Assembly: GCA_052161885.1 (NCBI GenBank)
Contig: CP197396.1
Coordinates: 2,976,001 to 3,040,000, forward strand
DNA: 64,000 nucleotides
From: QKTW01 sp052161885
GTDB lineage: Bacteria > Bacteroidota > Bacteroidia > Chitinophagales > Chitinophagaceae
Direction of reading: 5' to 3'
The notes under the pieces are model-generated. The model made no database searches, had not been told where the DNA came from, and saw only the letters and a list, made by a program, of their open reading frames with translations. Positions 50,718 through 59,891 of the stretch are shown piece by piece. Both the position numbers and the translations under genes were made by a program. The first letter of the stretch is position 1; every line of letters starts with the position of its first letter.

Positions 50718-51731
50718 ATGCTGCGCTTTGATAAAAACGGAATCTTCTGCGAACAGGCCAATGTATACATTGACCCCTGGAAGCCCGTAGACCGGGCCAT
50801 TATCACGCATGCCCACTCCGACCATGCCCGCTGGGGCAGCAAACATTACCTGTGCCACCATGATTCTGTACGCGTATTAAAGCTGCGGCTGGGGGCAGAT
50901 ATTGATGTGACCGGCATCGGCTATAACGAACTATTGAGTATAAACGGGGTAACTATTTCCCTGCATCCCGCAGGACATATTCCGGGTTCGGCACAGGTAC
51001 GGGTAGCTTACCGGGACGAAATATGGGTTGTTTCCGGAGATTATAAACTGCAGCGCGACGGTATTTCTGTTCCGTTTGAGCCGGTGCGCTGCCATCATTT
51101 TGTTACGGAATCTACCTTCGGACTGCCGGTATATCGTTTTCCCGAGCCGGAAGAAGTGTATAGCGATATAAATGACTGGTGGCGGGAAAACATCGCCAAA
51201 GGCGATAATTCTGTGATTGCAGGCTATGCATTGGGCAAAGCACAACGCATACTCGCACATCTTGATACTTCCATCGGGAGTATCTACACGCACGGAGCCG
51301 TTGCCAACCTCAATGAGATAATGCTGCAGAACGGCCTCGATCTTCCTTTCTCACAGCGGATCACACCGGAGATGACGAAGAAAGATATTAAAGGGGCGAT
51401 GATCATTGCACCGCCGTCAGCCATCGGCACACCGTGGATGAAACGCTTTGAGCCGTACAGCCTGGGCATATGCAGCGGATGGATGCAGCTACGCGGAGCA
51501 AGGCGCAGGCGTGGGGCAGACCGCGGTTTTATAATGTCTGACCACTGTGACTGGCAGCAACTTAATACTGCCGTACTGGCCACCGGTGCGGAAAATATTT
51601 ATGTAACGCACGGCTACAAATCGCTGTACGCAAAATGGCTGAGTGAAAATTACGGCCTGAATGCACGCGAAGTAGAAACACTATACGAAGGAGAAACAAT
51701 AGAAGGCGACCGGGAGGAGCCAAGTGTATGA
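50718..51731 (+). CDS. Ligase-associated DNA exonuclease, MBL fold
   Basis: This 337-residue metallo-beta-lactamase/beta-CASP protein of the TIGR04122 type is predicted to degrade or trim damaged DNA ends (SNM1/Pso2-like). The metal motif THAHSDHARWG (HxHxDH) lies near residue 35. HPAGHIPGSAQ, SGDYKLQRDG and the C-terminal SDHCDW with VTHG complete the sites. I use ATG 50718; the frame from 50637 runs back through a hairpin. It is the first gene of a four-gene set, overlapping the ligase gene by four bases (ATGA), so it is translationally coupled. Confidence 0.92.
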   Translation: MLRFDKNGIFCEQANVYIDPWKPVDRAIITHAHSDHARWGSKHYLCHHDSVRVLKLRLGADIDVTGIGYNELLSINGVTISLHPAGHIPGSAQVRVAYRDEIWVVSGDYKLQRDGISVPFEPVRCHHFVTESTFGLPVYRFPEPEEVYSDINDWWRENIAKGDNSVIAGYALGKAQRILAHLDTSIGSIYTHGAVANLNEIMLQNGLDLPFSQRITPEMTKKDIKGAMIIAPPSAIGTPWMKRFEPYSLGICSGWMQLRGARRRRGADRGFIMSDHCDWQQLNTAVLATGAENIYVTHGYKSLYAKWLSENYGLNAREVETLYEGETIEGDREEPSV

Positions 51732-53323
51732 AAGCCTTTGCCGGTTTATTTTCTGCCATTGATCATACCACCCGCACCAATGCGAAAGTGGACGCAATGG
51801 CAGCTTATTTCGCTGCTGCACCGGAGAAAGACTTGCTTTGGTGCATCGCGTTACTTACAGGCAATACACCCAAACGACCTGTAAAATCAGGCGATCTGAA
51901 AATATGGTGCGCAGAGGTATGCAACCTGCCCTACTGGCTTTTTGAAGAGAGCTATCATGTAGTCGGCGATCTTGCTGAAACCATCACCAGTTGCCTGCCG
52001 GAGCCGGAGGTCGTAACAGAACTATCACTTACAGAAACAATGGCTTTTCTGAAGCAGCTGGCCAATGCACCCGACGAAGAAAAGAAAGCAGCGATCATAC
52101 AGATGTGGGCCTCATTGCCGGCAACACAGCGGTTTGTATTTAATAAACTGATCACCGGCAATTTCCGCATGGGCGTTTCTTCGCAATTGGTCATAAAGGC
52201 GCTCGCAAAGCATTTTATGCTGGCCGAAGATTTTGTAGCGCATCGTCTTTCCGGCTACTGGGATCCCGAAGAAATATCACTGCACGACTTACTGATCAAC
52301 ACGGAACATGCCGGGGATTATTACCGGCCTTACCCGTTCTTTCTGGCTTACCAGCTCGATGTAGAACCGGAGGCATTGGGCGATGTGGCCGAATGGCAGG
52401 CAGAACGTAAATATGATGGCATACGCGGACAGATAATTGTACGCAATAATGAACTGTTTGTCTGGAGCCGCGGCGAAGAACTGATGACCGAAAAATTTCC
52501 TGAGTTTGCTTTACTGAAAAACCTGTTGCCGGATGGCACAGTGATAGACGGAGAAGTATTGGCATATAAAGACGGGAAACCTTTGCCGTTTTCGGTAATG
52601 CAGACACGCATAGGCCGTAAAGTGTTGTCGAAAAAAATACTGGCAGATGCACCACTGGTGATGATCTGCTACGATTTGCTGGAACTGGGCGGCACGGACT
52701 TTCGCGATAAGCCGTTGCTCGAAAGACGATACGAACTGGAAAAACTATTGACCTCTTTGCCTGTTGCAGTACCACTGGTTATTGCACCAGTTATTGATGC
52801 AAAAAACTGGGAAGAAATGCGTACTGCGCGTGAAGAAGCAAGATTGTACAACTGCGAGGGCCTGATGCTGAAACGAAAAACCAGTGTGTACGAAACCGGC
52901 CGCAAGCGTGGCAACTGGTGGAAATGGAAAGTAGACCCGCTGACCATTGACGGTGTGCTCATCTATGCACAACGCGGCCATGGGCGCCGGGCAAACCTCT
53001 ATACCGATTACACGTTTGCCGTATGGGACGGTCCTGAACTTGTACCGTTTGCCAAAGCCTATTCCGGCCTCACGGATAAGGAACTGCTTGAAGTAGATGC
53101 CTGGGTAAAGAAACATACAATCGATAAATTTGGCCCCGTGCGCAGCGTAGAAACGCAGCTTGTTTTTGAGCTGGCATTTGAGGGTATCTCAAAATCTTCG
53201 CGGCATAAGTCCGGCGTGGCGGTGCGCTTTCCGCGTATATTGCGCTGGCGCAAAGACAAAAAACCTGAAGATGCCAATACCAAACAAGATTTATTAACGC
53301 TCATAGACACCCAACATTCATGA
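51728..53323 (+). CDS. ATP-dependent DNA ligase, ligase-associated cassette
   Basis: This 531-residue ATP-dependent ligase of the TIGR04120 type joins nicks using adenylylation of Lys228 in ERKYDGIRGQ. The N-terminal DNA-binding domain (about 1-200) and the nucleotidyltransferase domain (IDGEVLAYKDGKP, then EGLMLKRKTSVYE and WWKWK) are visible, with the OB-fold C-terminal. It is distinct from the NAD-dependent LigA used in replication. Gene overlaps of four bases on both sides mark a tightly coupled operon. Confidence 0.93.
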   Translation: MKAFAGLFSAIDHTTRTNAKVDAMAAYFAAAPEKDLLWCIALLTGNTPKRPVKSGDLKIWCAEVCNLPYWLFEESYHVVGDLAETITSCLPEPEVVTELSLTETMAFLKQLANAPDEEKKAAIIQMWASLPATQRFVFNKLITGNFRMGVSSQLVIKALAKHFMLAEDFVAHRLSGYWDPEEISLHDLLINTEHAGDYYRPYPFFLAYQLDVEPEALGDVAEWQAERKYDGIRGQIIVRNNELFVWSRGEELMTEKFPEFALLKNLLPDGTVIDGEVLAYKDGKPLPFSVMQTRIGRKVLSKKILADAPLVMICYDLLELGGTDFRDKPLLERRYELEKLLTSLPVAVPLVIAPVIDAKNWEEMRTAREEARLYNCEGLMLKRKTSVYETGRKRGNWWKWKVDPLTIDGVLIYAQRGHGRRANLYTDYTFAVWDGPELVPFAKAYSGLTDKELLEVDAWVKKHTIDKFGPVRSVETQLVFELAFEGISKSSRHKSGVAVRFPRILRWRKDKKPEDANTKQDLLTLIDTQHS

Positions 53324-55755
53324 GTAAACTGGCCCGCGACTGGTTTGAGTTTAAAGAATGGAAGCCGCACGCATTCCAGAAAGAAACCTGGAAACGTATA
53401 GCAGAAGGGCATTCCGGCATACTGAACGCGCCTACGGGCTTTGGAAAAACCTATGCGGTATGGTTTGGCATGCTGCAGAACTTCATGGATAGCTATAACC
53501 GTAAAAAGGGAAAACCACCAGCTGGATTACATGCGTTGTGGATCACACCGTTAAGGGCATTATCGCAGGAAATACTGAATGCGGCTACCCGTGTGAGCGA
53601 TGATATGGAACTGCCTTACCGCGTGGGGCTGCGCACTGGTGATACCACTCAGAAAGTGCGTGCACAGCAGAAAAAAGATATGCCGGAGGCACTGATCACC
53701 ACGCCGGAAAGTATGCACCTGATGCTGGCGCAGAAGGGAAATGAAAGCATGTTCCGCAACCTGGAATTTGTAGTGATAGACGAGTGGCATGAGCTGCTGG
53801 GTACCAAGCGCGGTGTACAGATAGAGTTGGCACTTTCGCGGTTGAAAGCGATACGTCCTGACCTGAAAGTATGGGGCATCTCGGCCACTATCGGCAACCT
53901 GGAAGAAGCACGTGCGATACTGATGGGCAGCGCTTATGAACAATCTGTACTCGTAAGAGCAACCGTACATAAAAAGATCATTATTGACACCATACTCCCG
54001 GACACGCTGGAAAAATTTCCGTGGGCCGGGCACCTGGGTGTAAAGCTTGCAGATAAGGTAATACCGGTGATAGAAGCACATAATGCTACGCTTGTTTTTA
54101 CCAATACAAGGTCGCAGGCAGAGATATGGTACCAGAAATTATTAGACCTTAATCCAGGCTTTGCAGGCCAGATAGCCTTGCACCACGGTTCGCTGAGTGA
54201 AGAGCTGCGACGCTGGGTGGAAGAAGCATTGCACGATGGTCTGCTGAAGGCCGTTGTGTGCACCAGCAGCCTTGACCTGGGTGTAGATTTTCGCCCAGTG
54301 GATGCAGTTGTGCAAGTGGGTTCAGCAAAAGGCATAGCGCGTTTCATGCAGCGCGCCGGCCGTAGCGGTCATCATCCCGGCGCGGTGAGTAAGATACATT
54401 TTGTGCCTACGCATTCGCTGGAAATCGTCGAAGGAACTGCATTGCGCGATGCGATTGCACATGAACAGATAGAGAGCCGCATTCCGTACATCCGTTCGTT
54501 TGATGTGCTGATACAATACATGGTAACACTGGCTGTGGGAGATGGTTTTGCGGCGGAGCAGTTATTTGATGAAGTGAAGAAAACGCATTGCTACGAATCC
54601 ATTACTCGCGAAGAATTTAACGAATGTCTTTCCTTTATAACTGAAGGCGGTAAATCGCTCGGCGCCTATGATGAGTTTCATAAGGTAGTGTTGAAAGACG
54701 GCCTGTACATAGTAGAAAATCGTGGTATGGCCATGCGTCACAGGCTAAGCATGGGTACTATTGTGAGCGATGCTATGATGCAGGTAAAATACCTGAGTGG
54801 CAGAAGGCTGGGCAGTATTGAAGAATGGTTTATCTCCCGCATGAAGCCCGGCGATCATTTCTGGTTTGCAGGACAAAATCTTGAATTGATACGTGTCAAA
54901 GATCTGCAGGTGCAGGTTCGTCCGTCGAAACTGAAGAATGGCGCCATTCCATCATGGCAGGGTGGGCGTATGCCGCTCTCATCTTATCTTTCAGAGTCTA
55001 TACGGCATCAGCTTAATGAATACAGCAAAGCAACAACAACAGATAGAGAACTGCACTTTCTGCATCCGTTATTTGAAGAGCAGAGTCGCCGCTCACATAT
55101 GCCTTGTGAAGATGAGCTGCTGATCGAAAAGATAAAAACCAAAGAAGGCTATCATCTTTTTGTGTATCCCATTGAGGGGCGTTTTGTCCATGAGGGCATG
55201 GCTGCCGTTATCGCCAATCGTATTGCTGCTATCCGGCCGATAACGTTTTCTATTGCTATGAATGATTACGGCTTTGAACTGCTCAGCGACCAGGATATAG
55301 CTATAGAACAGGCATTGGAGAACGGTCTTTTCCTGCCCGATCACCTGAACGACGACATTGTAAAAAGCGTGAACACTACAGAAATGGCGCGCAGGAAGTT
55401 TCGCGATATTGCCAGCATTGCAGGACTGGTGTTTACAGGCTATCCAGGTAAACAGGTGAAGACAAAACATATACAGGCTTCATCGCAGCTGTTCTTTAAT
55501 GTATTTGAAGATTATGAAAAAGACAACCTGCTGCTGCGGCAGGCGTATGAAGAAGTCTACGATTTTCAACTGGAAATTGCCCGTCTGCGGGCTGCTTTTG
55601 AGCGTATCAGTACACACAAGATCATCCTGAAATACCCTGACCGCCCTACTCCGTTTTCTTTTCCTATCTTAACGGAACGCTTCCGGGAGAAATTTACCAA
55701 CGAAGATTTTGAAACGCGCGTGATGAAGCTCAAAGCCCAGCTAGAAAAGGACTAA
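53320..55755 (+). CDS. Ligase-associated DEXH box helicase (Lhr-like)
   Basis: This is an 811-residue superfamily 2 helicase of the TIGR04121 type. Motif I PTGFGKT is at 38-44, TTPES at 128-132, motif II DEWH at 154-157, motif III ISATIGN, and motif VI QRAGRSGHHPG near 350. The Lhr-type extra C-terminal domains follow (winged helix and beta-rich parts, about 380-800). It unwinds DNA or RNA:DNA duplexes in cooperation with the cassette nucleases; its role in damage response is known from the family context. It overlaps the ligase gene by four bases and abuts the PdeM gene. Confidence 0.92.
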   Translation: MSKLARDWFEFKEWKPHAFQKETWKRIAEGHSGILNAPTGFGKTYAVWFGMLQNFMDSYNRKKGKPPAGLHALWITPLRALSQEILNAATRVSDDMELPYRVGLRTGDTTQKVRAQQKKDMPEALITTPESMHLMLAQKGNESMFRNLEFVVIDEWHELLGTKRGVQIELALSRLKAIRPDLKVWGISATIGNLEEARAILMGSAYEQSVLVRATVHKKIIIDTILPDTLEKFPWAGHLGVKLADKVIPVIEAHNATLVFTNTRSQAEIWYQKLLDLNPGFAGQIALHHGSLSEELRRWVEEALHDGLLKAVVCTSSLDLGVDFRPVDAVVQVGSAKGIARFMQRAGRSGHHPGAVSKIHFVPTHSLEIVEGTALRDAIAHEQIESRIPYIRSFDVLIQYMVTLAVGDGFAAEQLFDEVKKTHCYESITREEFNECLSFITEGGKSLGAYDEFHKVVLKDGLYIVENRGMAMRHRLSMGTIVSDAMMQVKYLSGRRLGSIEEWFISRMKPGDHFWFAGQNLELIRVKDLQVQVRPSKLKNGAIPSWQGGRMPLSSYLSESIRHQLNEYSKATTTDRELHFLHPLFEEQSRRSHMPCEDELLIEKIKTKEGYHLFVYPIEGRFVHEGMAAVIANRIAAIRPITFSIAMNDYGFELLSDQDIAIEQALENGLFLPDHLNDDIVKSVNTTEMARRKFRDIASIAGLVFTGYPGKQVKTKHIQASSQLFFNVFEDYEKDNLLLRQAYEEVYDFQLEIARLRAAFERISTHKIILKYPDRPTPFSFPILTERFREKFTNEDFETRVMKLKAQLEKD

Positions 55756-56394
55756 ATGGAAATAACAATACAGGGAACTAATGTTTTGCTCCTGCCGGAA
55801 AAGGCGTTGTTTTTACCTGCCCATAAAACACTCGTGATTGCAGATATGCACCTTGGTAAAGCCATGCATTTCCGCAAATCAGGTATTCCTATACCGGCCG
55901 GAGCCGCGCAACGCGACCTTGATAACCTTTCTGCTTTAATGCAGCAGTACGCGCCTCAGCAGGTCTGGTTTCTCGGCGACCTTTTCCATAGCGATTATAA
56001 TTCAGAGTGGCCGTTGTTTGCATCTTTTATACAGCAATTTCCACAGGTAACGTTTACACTCATACGCGGCAACCACGACATTCTGCAACTGCATCATTAT
56101 GAATCAATCGGCGTGCATGTTGCCGAAGATTGTCTTGCGCTTGAAAACCTGCTCTTCTCCCATGAACCGATCAAGAGTGTTTTGCCCGGTACGTTTAATA
56201 TTGCGGGCCATATTCACCCGGGCATCCTGCTCAGCGGCAAAGCACACCAGCATGTGAAGCTTCCCTGCTTTTATATAGACGGGCAGACGTTGCTGTTGCC
56301 GGCCTTTGGCAATCTTACAGGATTATACCTGCTTGATAAAAAGCGTACTGCAACCGTTTATGCTGTATTCAAAGACCGCGTATTCAGGGTTTAA
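55756..56394 (+). CDS. Ligase-associated endonuclease PdeM
   Basis: This 212-residue calcineurin-like phosphoesterase of the TIGR04123 type is the fourth member of the cassette. The metallophosphatase motifs are ADMHLGKAMHFRKSG, LGDLFHSD, IRGNHD and NIAGHIHPG. It starts immediately after the helicase stop codon. Family members show DNA endonuclease or phosphodiesterase activity. All four cassette genes are present and in the canonical order (exonuclease, ligase, helicase, PdeM). Confidence 0.92.
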   Translation: MEITIQGTNVLLLPEKALFLPAHKTLVIADMHLGKAMHFRKSGIPIPAGAAQRDLDNLSALMQQYAPQQVWFLGDLFHSDYNSEWPLFASFIQQFPQVTFTLIRGNHDILQLHHYESIGVHVAEDCLALENLLFSHEPIKSVLPGTFNIAGHIHPGILLSGKAHQHVKLPCFYIDGQTLLLPAFGNLTGLYLLDKKRTATVYAVFKDRVFRV

Positions 56395-56668
56395 ATAGTT
56401 TCAATGATATTGACACTGCCTTTTTCACGTACCCGTATTCACAAAAAACGGTAAAATAATTAGTTATTAATACTCATTTTTATTTCAGATCTCTGTATGA
56501 AATTTGCATTAAGAATAGGTCAATAAAATTTTCATTGATTATTCTGATGTGGGTCATCAAACCCCCTATTGAATGAAAGCAGTTTTTTCATATAACAATA
56601 GCAGGCATAATATTTGCATTTGTCTATACGTTAAAACATAACCGGAAACTTTTTCTAAAACTACAACT

Positions 56669-56749
56669 ATGAATATTACAGAAGATCAACTGAGCCCCGA
56701 AGTGCTGGCTGCAATAATGGATGTAGTCATCCAGCAATACCTTTCCTAA
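56669..56749 (+). CDS. Candidate 26-residue peptide
   Basis: ATG at 56669 opens a frame of 26 codons, MNITEDQLSPEVLAAIMDVVIQQYLS, which forms an amphipathic helix with an acidic start. No modification enzyme, exporter or immunity gene is nearby. It is too short for statistical support, and chance is a real possibility. The frame is preceded by an AT-rich leader with A-rich runs (AACATAACCGG, CTAAAACTAC). Confidence 0.28.
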   Translation: MNITEDQLSPEVLAAIMDVVIQQYLS

Positions 56750-56842
56750 ACTTATCCTTAAGATTCAGGAAGTTATAATTTACCGGGGAGATCCGGGTTG
56801 GAGATTGTCGCTTAAAAAAAACAGACTTTTTAATCATATAAA

Positions 56843-56875
56843 CAAAAAAACGGGCCGCTCAGATGGAGCGGCCCG
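56843..56875 (-). terminator. Terminator of the trigger factor gene
   Basis: On the minus strand CGGGCCGCTC (56875-56866) pairs with GAGCGGCCCG (56860-56851) and is followed by TTTTTTTG. It lies 21 bases after the stop. Confidence 0.9.
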
Positions 56876-56896
56876 CAGTATTTTCAGTTATTACTA

Positions 56897-58276
56897 TTAA
56901 TGATGATGGTGGTGTGCAGCGTGTGCATCCGGCAGTTTGAAGAATTCTTCTTCGCCGATTTCTTTTTCTTCCACATCAAACTGTGTAGCGAGGAACTGGA
57001 ACAGACGATCGAAAAGGATTCGACGGTAAGTTTCATTCATTGTTTTCTCATCTTTTGCCACTTTCGCCATATAGCTTTCCAGCCATGGAGCATCATCATC
57101 TGCTTCCATACCGAAGTAAGCCAGTACGCGGCCTTTGATATCTTCGTTCACCTCGTCAAGGCTCACATTGATGTTGTTGTCAATGATCAGCTTGTCGGAG
57201 ATCAGCGTCCAGCGCAGCTGGTGTTCAAAAGAACCGAATTCGCTTTCAACTTCCGCATCTGATTTAGGTTTTTCGCCACCTTCTTTCAGCCAGCGTTTCA
57301 GGAAGGCAACAGGCAGCTCTATCGGCGTCTGATGAACAAGCACTTCAAACATCTCATTATTGAGACGATCATTGCTTACACGGTCAAATTCGCGGCTCAG
57401 TTCAGCTTTAATGCGATCTTTAAAATCAGCTTCGCTGGCAACATTATCGTTCGGGAATACTTCAGCAAACAATGTAGCATCCAGATCACGCGGTATCAGC
57501 AGGCCTACTTTGTCAATAGTGAGTTTGAAATACTGCTGTGCAGCTTCTGCGCCGGCTTTCAGCGGATCTTTCAGGAAAGATGCCAGTTCTTCTTCCGTAC
57601 ATACATCAGCAGGGCGGAAAACGAGTGTATCGTTTACGCTTTTGCCGATCACCATTTCCTGCAGTTTCGCAGGCAGTTTTTCTACCAGTACTGTTTCTTC
57701 TTTCTTATCAGCACCTTCAGCTACATTACCCTCTGCATCAGCAGCCTGGTAAGTACCGTAAAGGATGTCGTCTTTAGAGTTGATTGTTTCCGGGTTTTCT
57801 ACTTTACCATAGCGGCGGCGGATACGTTCGATCTCATCTTCCACCATTTTGTCGGAAACAGAAACTTTATAACGGGAAAGCTTTGTTTTGTTTGTAAGCG
57901 GGGTGATTTCGAAATCAGGTTTCAGACCGATTTCAAAAGAAAAATCCACTTCAGAAGGAGCGTTCATATCCAGGTTAACAGGTGCAGCAGCGGGCATAAC
58001 CATTGGTTGTGCAAAGATTGCTACTTTCTGTTCTCTCAGGTATTCGTCCAGCTTCTGACCTGCAGAGCGCAGCACTTCATCATTGAAAATGCCGGGGCCA
58101 TACATTTTCTTCACCATACCTGCCGGCACCATGCCTTTGCGGAATCCCGGAACGTTAGCTGTTTTAGCGTATTGTTTCAGAGATTTTTCAAAAGAAGGCA
58201 GGTAGTCTTCTTTTGTCAGTTTTACGGTTATTTTATCGTGCAGGTTACCAATGTTATCGCGCGTTACCGTGGCCAT
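56897..58276 (-). CDS. tig: Trigger factor (ribosome-associated chaperone)
   Basis: This 459-residue protein has the Bacteroidota trigger-factor form. The ribosome-binding N-terminal domain begins with MATVTRDNIGNLHDKITVKL and carries the GFRKGMVPAG loop at residues 40-52. A reduced FKBP-like middle segment (VEDEIERIRRRYGK, residues about 150-255) and a helical C-terminal domain follow. It binds nascent chains at the exit tunnel. The tail ends in HAAHHHHH, a natural run of His. It is monocistronic with its own terminator. Confidence 0.91.
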   Translation of the reverse strand: MATVTRDNIGNLHDKITVKLTKEDYLPSFEKSLKQYAKTANVPGFRKGMVPAGMVKKMYGPGIFNDEVLRSAGQKLDEYLREQKVAIFAQPMVMPAAAPVNLDMNAPSEVDFSFEIGLKPDFEITPLTNKTKLSRYKVSVSDKMVEDEIERIRRRYGKVENPETINSKDDILYGTYQAADAEGNVAEGADKKEETVLVEKLPAKLQEMVIGKSVNDTLVFRPADVCTEEELASFLKDPLKAGAEAAQQYFKLTIDKVGLLIPRDLDATLFAEVFPNDNVASEADFKDRIKAELSREFDRVSNDRLNNEMFEVLVHQTPIELPVAFLKRWLKEGGEKPKSDAEVESEFGSFEHQLRWTLISDKLIIDNNINVSLDEVNEDIKGRVLAYFGMEADDDAPWLESYMAKVAKDEKTMNETYRRILFDRLFQFLATQFDVEEKEIGEEEFFKLPDAHAAHHHHH

Positions 58277-58339
58277 TGTACTGTATATTTTAGTGTTAAA
58301 AAAACAGCCGATACGCTGACCGGCTGATTACGTTTGTGT

Positions 58340-58424
58340 TGGTGCGGATGGAGGGACTCGAACCCCCAAGCCTCGCGGCACCAGATCCTAAGTCTGGCGT
58401 GTCTACCAATTTCACCACATCCGC
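58340..58424 (-). tRNA. tRNA-Leu (anticodon UAG)
   Basis: Reading leftward from 58424, the acceptor arm GCGGATG pairs with CATCCGC, and an A discriminator and CCA follow (58340-58343), so CCA is encoded. The anticodon stem CCAGA/TCTGG encloses CTTAGGA with anticodon TAG (58388-58390). The T-arm GGGGGTTCGAGTCCCTC is typical, and the long variable arm is of the Leu class. The anticodon reads CUA and probably other CUN codons. Confidence 0.97.
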
Positions 58425-58531
58425 TTTTGCGTAATAAATCCGGTCATCCCGGCGTTTACAAACCGCATTAAGGACGGCAAAGGTAATAATTAAATATTAA
58501 ATCCGGCAAAAACTATTCATGTCCGTTTTCT

Positions 58532-58648
58532 ATGCAATTTTCAGGGGCATTTATGCGTTTTCGTCATGCAATTATCATATGTATCCTTTTATTGTCATGC
58601 TAATCACATATGTCAAGTATCTGTATTGACAGGATAAATGAATTGTCA
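58532..58648 (+). promoter_or_regulatory. Candidate operator repeats before the response regulator
   Basis: GTCATGC...CATATGT blocks of 20 bases occur at 58563 and 58594 (16 of 20 positions alike), 31 bases apart (about three helical turns). A related ATGCAATT word is at 58532. TGACA (58627-58631) and TGTCA (58644-58648) form a further inverted pair. These are arranged as binding sites could be for a dimeric regulator, perhaps the encoded one. Confidence 0.4.
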
Positions 58649-58677
58649 TTATTTTTATCTCAAGAAAATCACCCATT

Positions 58678-59388
58678 ATGACTATCAAAGAAAAAAAAGC
58701 TTCCCTGCTTGTTGTAGAAGATGAGGAAAGCCTGCGTGAGGCCCTTAAGCTGAACCTTGAACTCGAAAATTATGAGGTGACCACGGCAGACAACGGGCCG
58801 GCTGTACTGAAACTGGTCAAGAATGAATATTTTGACCTGATATTACTGGATATTATGCTGCCGGATATGGACGGCCTTATGGTTTGCGAAACGATAAGGA
58901 TGCAGCACAACGATGTTCCTATTCTCTTCCTCTCGGCACGTAATACTAGCGCCGATCGTGTAGAAGGCCTCAAGAAAGGTGGCGACGACTACCTGACGAA
59001 GCCTTTTAACCTCGAAGAGCTGCTGCTGCGTGTAGACAAGCTGATCGTAAAAAACAAGAAAATAAAAGAGCCGCAGGCCGTGCCGGATGTGTACGAGTTC
59101 GGAGGCGGTAAAATAGACTTTGCTGCGCACCAGTGCGTAGACAAAGACGGGAGTGTACAGGAACTGAGTAAAAAAGAAGCAGCGTTGCTGAAGCTGCTGA
59201 TAGAACATAAAAATGAAGTGGTATCGCGCGAACACATACTGCAGGTAGTATGGGGATATAATGTATACCCGACCACACGCACTATAGACAACTTTATCCT
59301 CAACTTCCGCAAATATTTTGAGGAAGACAGCCGTAACCCTAAGCATTTCCATTCGGTACGGGGTATCGGGTATAAGTTCACAGTGTAG
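58678..59388 (+). CDS. OmpR/PhoB-type response regulator
   Basis: This 236-residue two-component regulator has a receiver domain (1-125) with the acidic pair Glu14/Asp15, phospho-acceptor Asp58 in LLDIMLPDMDG, Ser86, and Lys108 in LTKPF. A winged-helix DNA-binding domain follows (about 140-236) with LSKKEAALLKLLIEHKNEVVSREHIL and GYNVYPTTRTIDNFILNFRKYF. It controls genes in response to an unidentified histidine kinase, as none is adjacent. It is followed by a strong terminator, so it is a single-gene unit. Confidence 0.93.
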   Translation: MTIKEKKASLLVVEDEESLREALKLNLELENYEVTTADNGPAVLKLVKNEYFDLILLDIMLPDMDGLMVCETIRMQHNDVPILFLSARNTSADRVEGLKKGGDDYLTKPFNLEELLLRVDKLIVKNKKIKEPQAVPDVYEFGGGKIDFAAHQCVDKDGSVQELSKKEAALLKLLIEHKNEVVSREHILQVVWGYNVYPTTRTIDNFILNFRKYFEEDSRNPKHFHSVRGIGYKFTV

Positions 59389-59414
59389 CATAACAGGTTA
59401 AATAATGAATGGAT

Positions 59415-59445
59415 GGCCGGCAATGTTTATTGCCGGCCTTTTTTA
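59415..59445 (+). terminator. Terminator of the response regulator gene
   Basis: GGCCGGCAAT (59415-59424) pairs perfectly with ATTGCCGGCC (59429-59438) around GTTT, followed by TTTTTTA. Confidence 0.92.
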
Positions 59446-59891
59446 TGCCCAGGTGTAAAAGATAATTCTATGCAATCATTGCCGGCAAAGTATGTTACCT
59501 GCTCCTCTGACAGCCACTCTGCAACAATAGTTCCTGCCTTGACTGAAACAATCAAAACCCGGCAAATGAATTAAATTATTCTAACTATATATGGTTTTGT
59601 GAAAAAGAAATACGCTTTCATTAAATAAGCCTTTCTACAGATCAATATGATCATAGTATTGCCTGGGGTAATCGTTAAGCATCTCAGCCATCCACTACTT
59701 TTTTGGGAGAATATAAACATACAGCTGGTATACTTTATCGGCTTAAGAACCCCTATACCCGCATGCCCGTTAGCCACAACAATATCACTATATGTATTAT
59801 TACCAGACACGTGCTCCGCCTTTGTACAGACTTTTTTTGCTCTTTCCTTATCGGGAAGAAGTGTACTCATTCCCATCAAAATATAAATACA
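59446..59891 (+). other. Intergenic region before the giant surface protein
   Basis: Overlapping open frames exist at 59571-59879 (minus, 102 codons) and 59647-59886 (plus, 79 codons). Neither shows a family, a signal peptide or a clear start signal, and they oppose each other. Low-quality candidates; I would leave them unannotated until homologues are found. Confidence 0.4.

Larger units (their letters stand above)
56395..56896 (+). other. Intergenic region between PdeM and trigger factor
   Basis: Apart from the candidate 26-residue peptide at 56669 and the tig terminator, I see no gene in these 500 bases. ATTTGCATT occurs twice (near 56500 and 56616), the second inside AATATTTGCATTTG, a poor -7 box. 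Confidence 0.5.

Noticed and set aside
50534..50731. 65-codon frame before the repair cassette
   Set aside because: It overlaps the next gene's start and a hairpin, has an odd composition and matches no family.
59571..59886. Opposing frames of 102 and 79 codons
   Set aside because: They lie on both strands of the same stretch with no motif or start signal; most likely chance.
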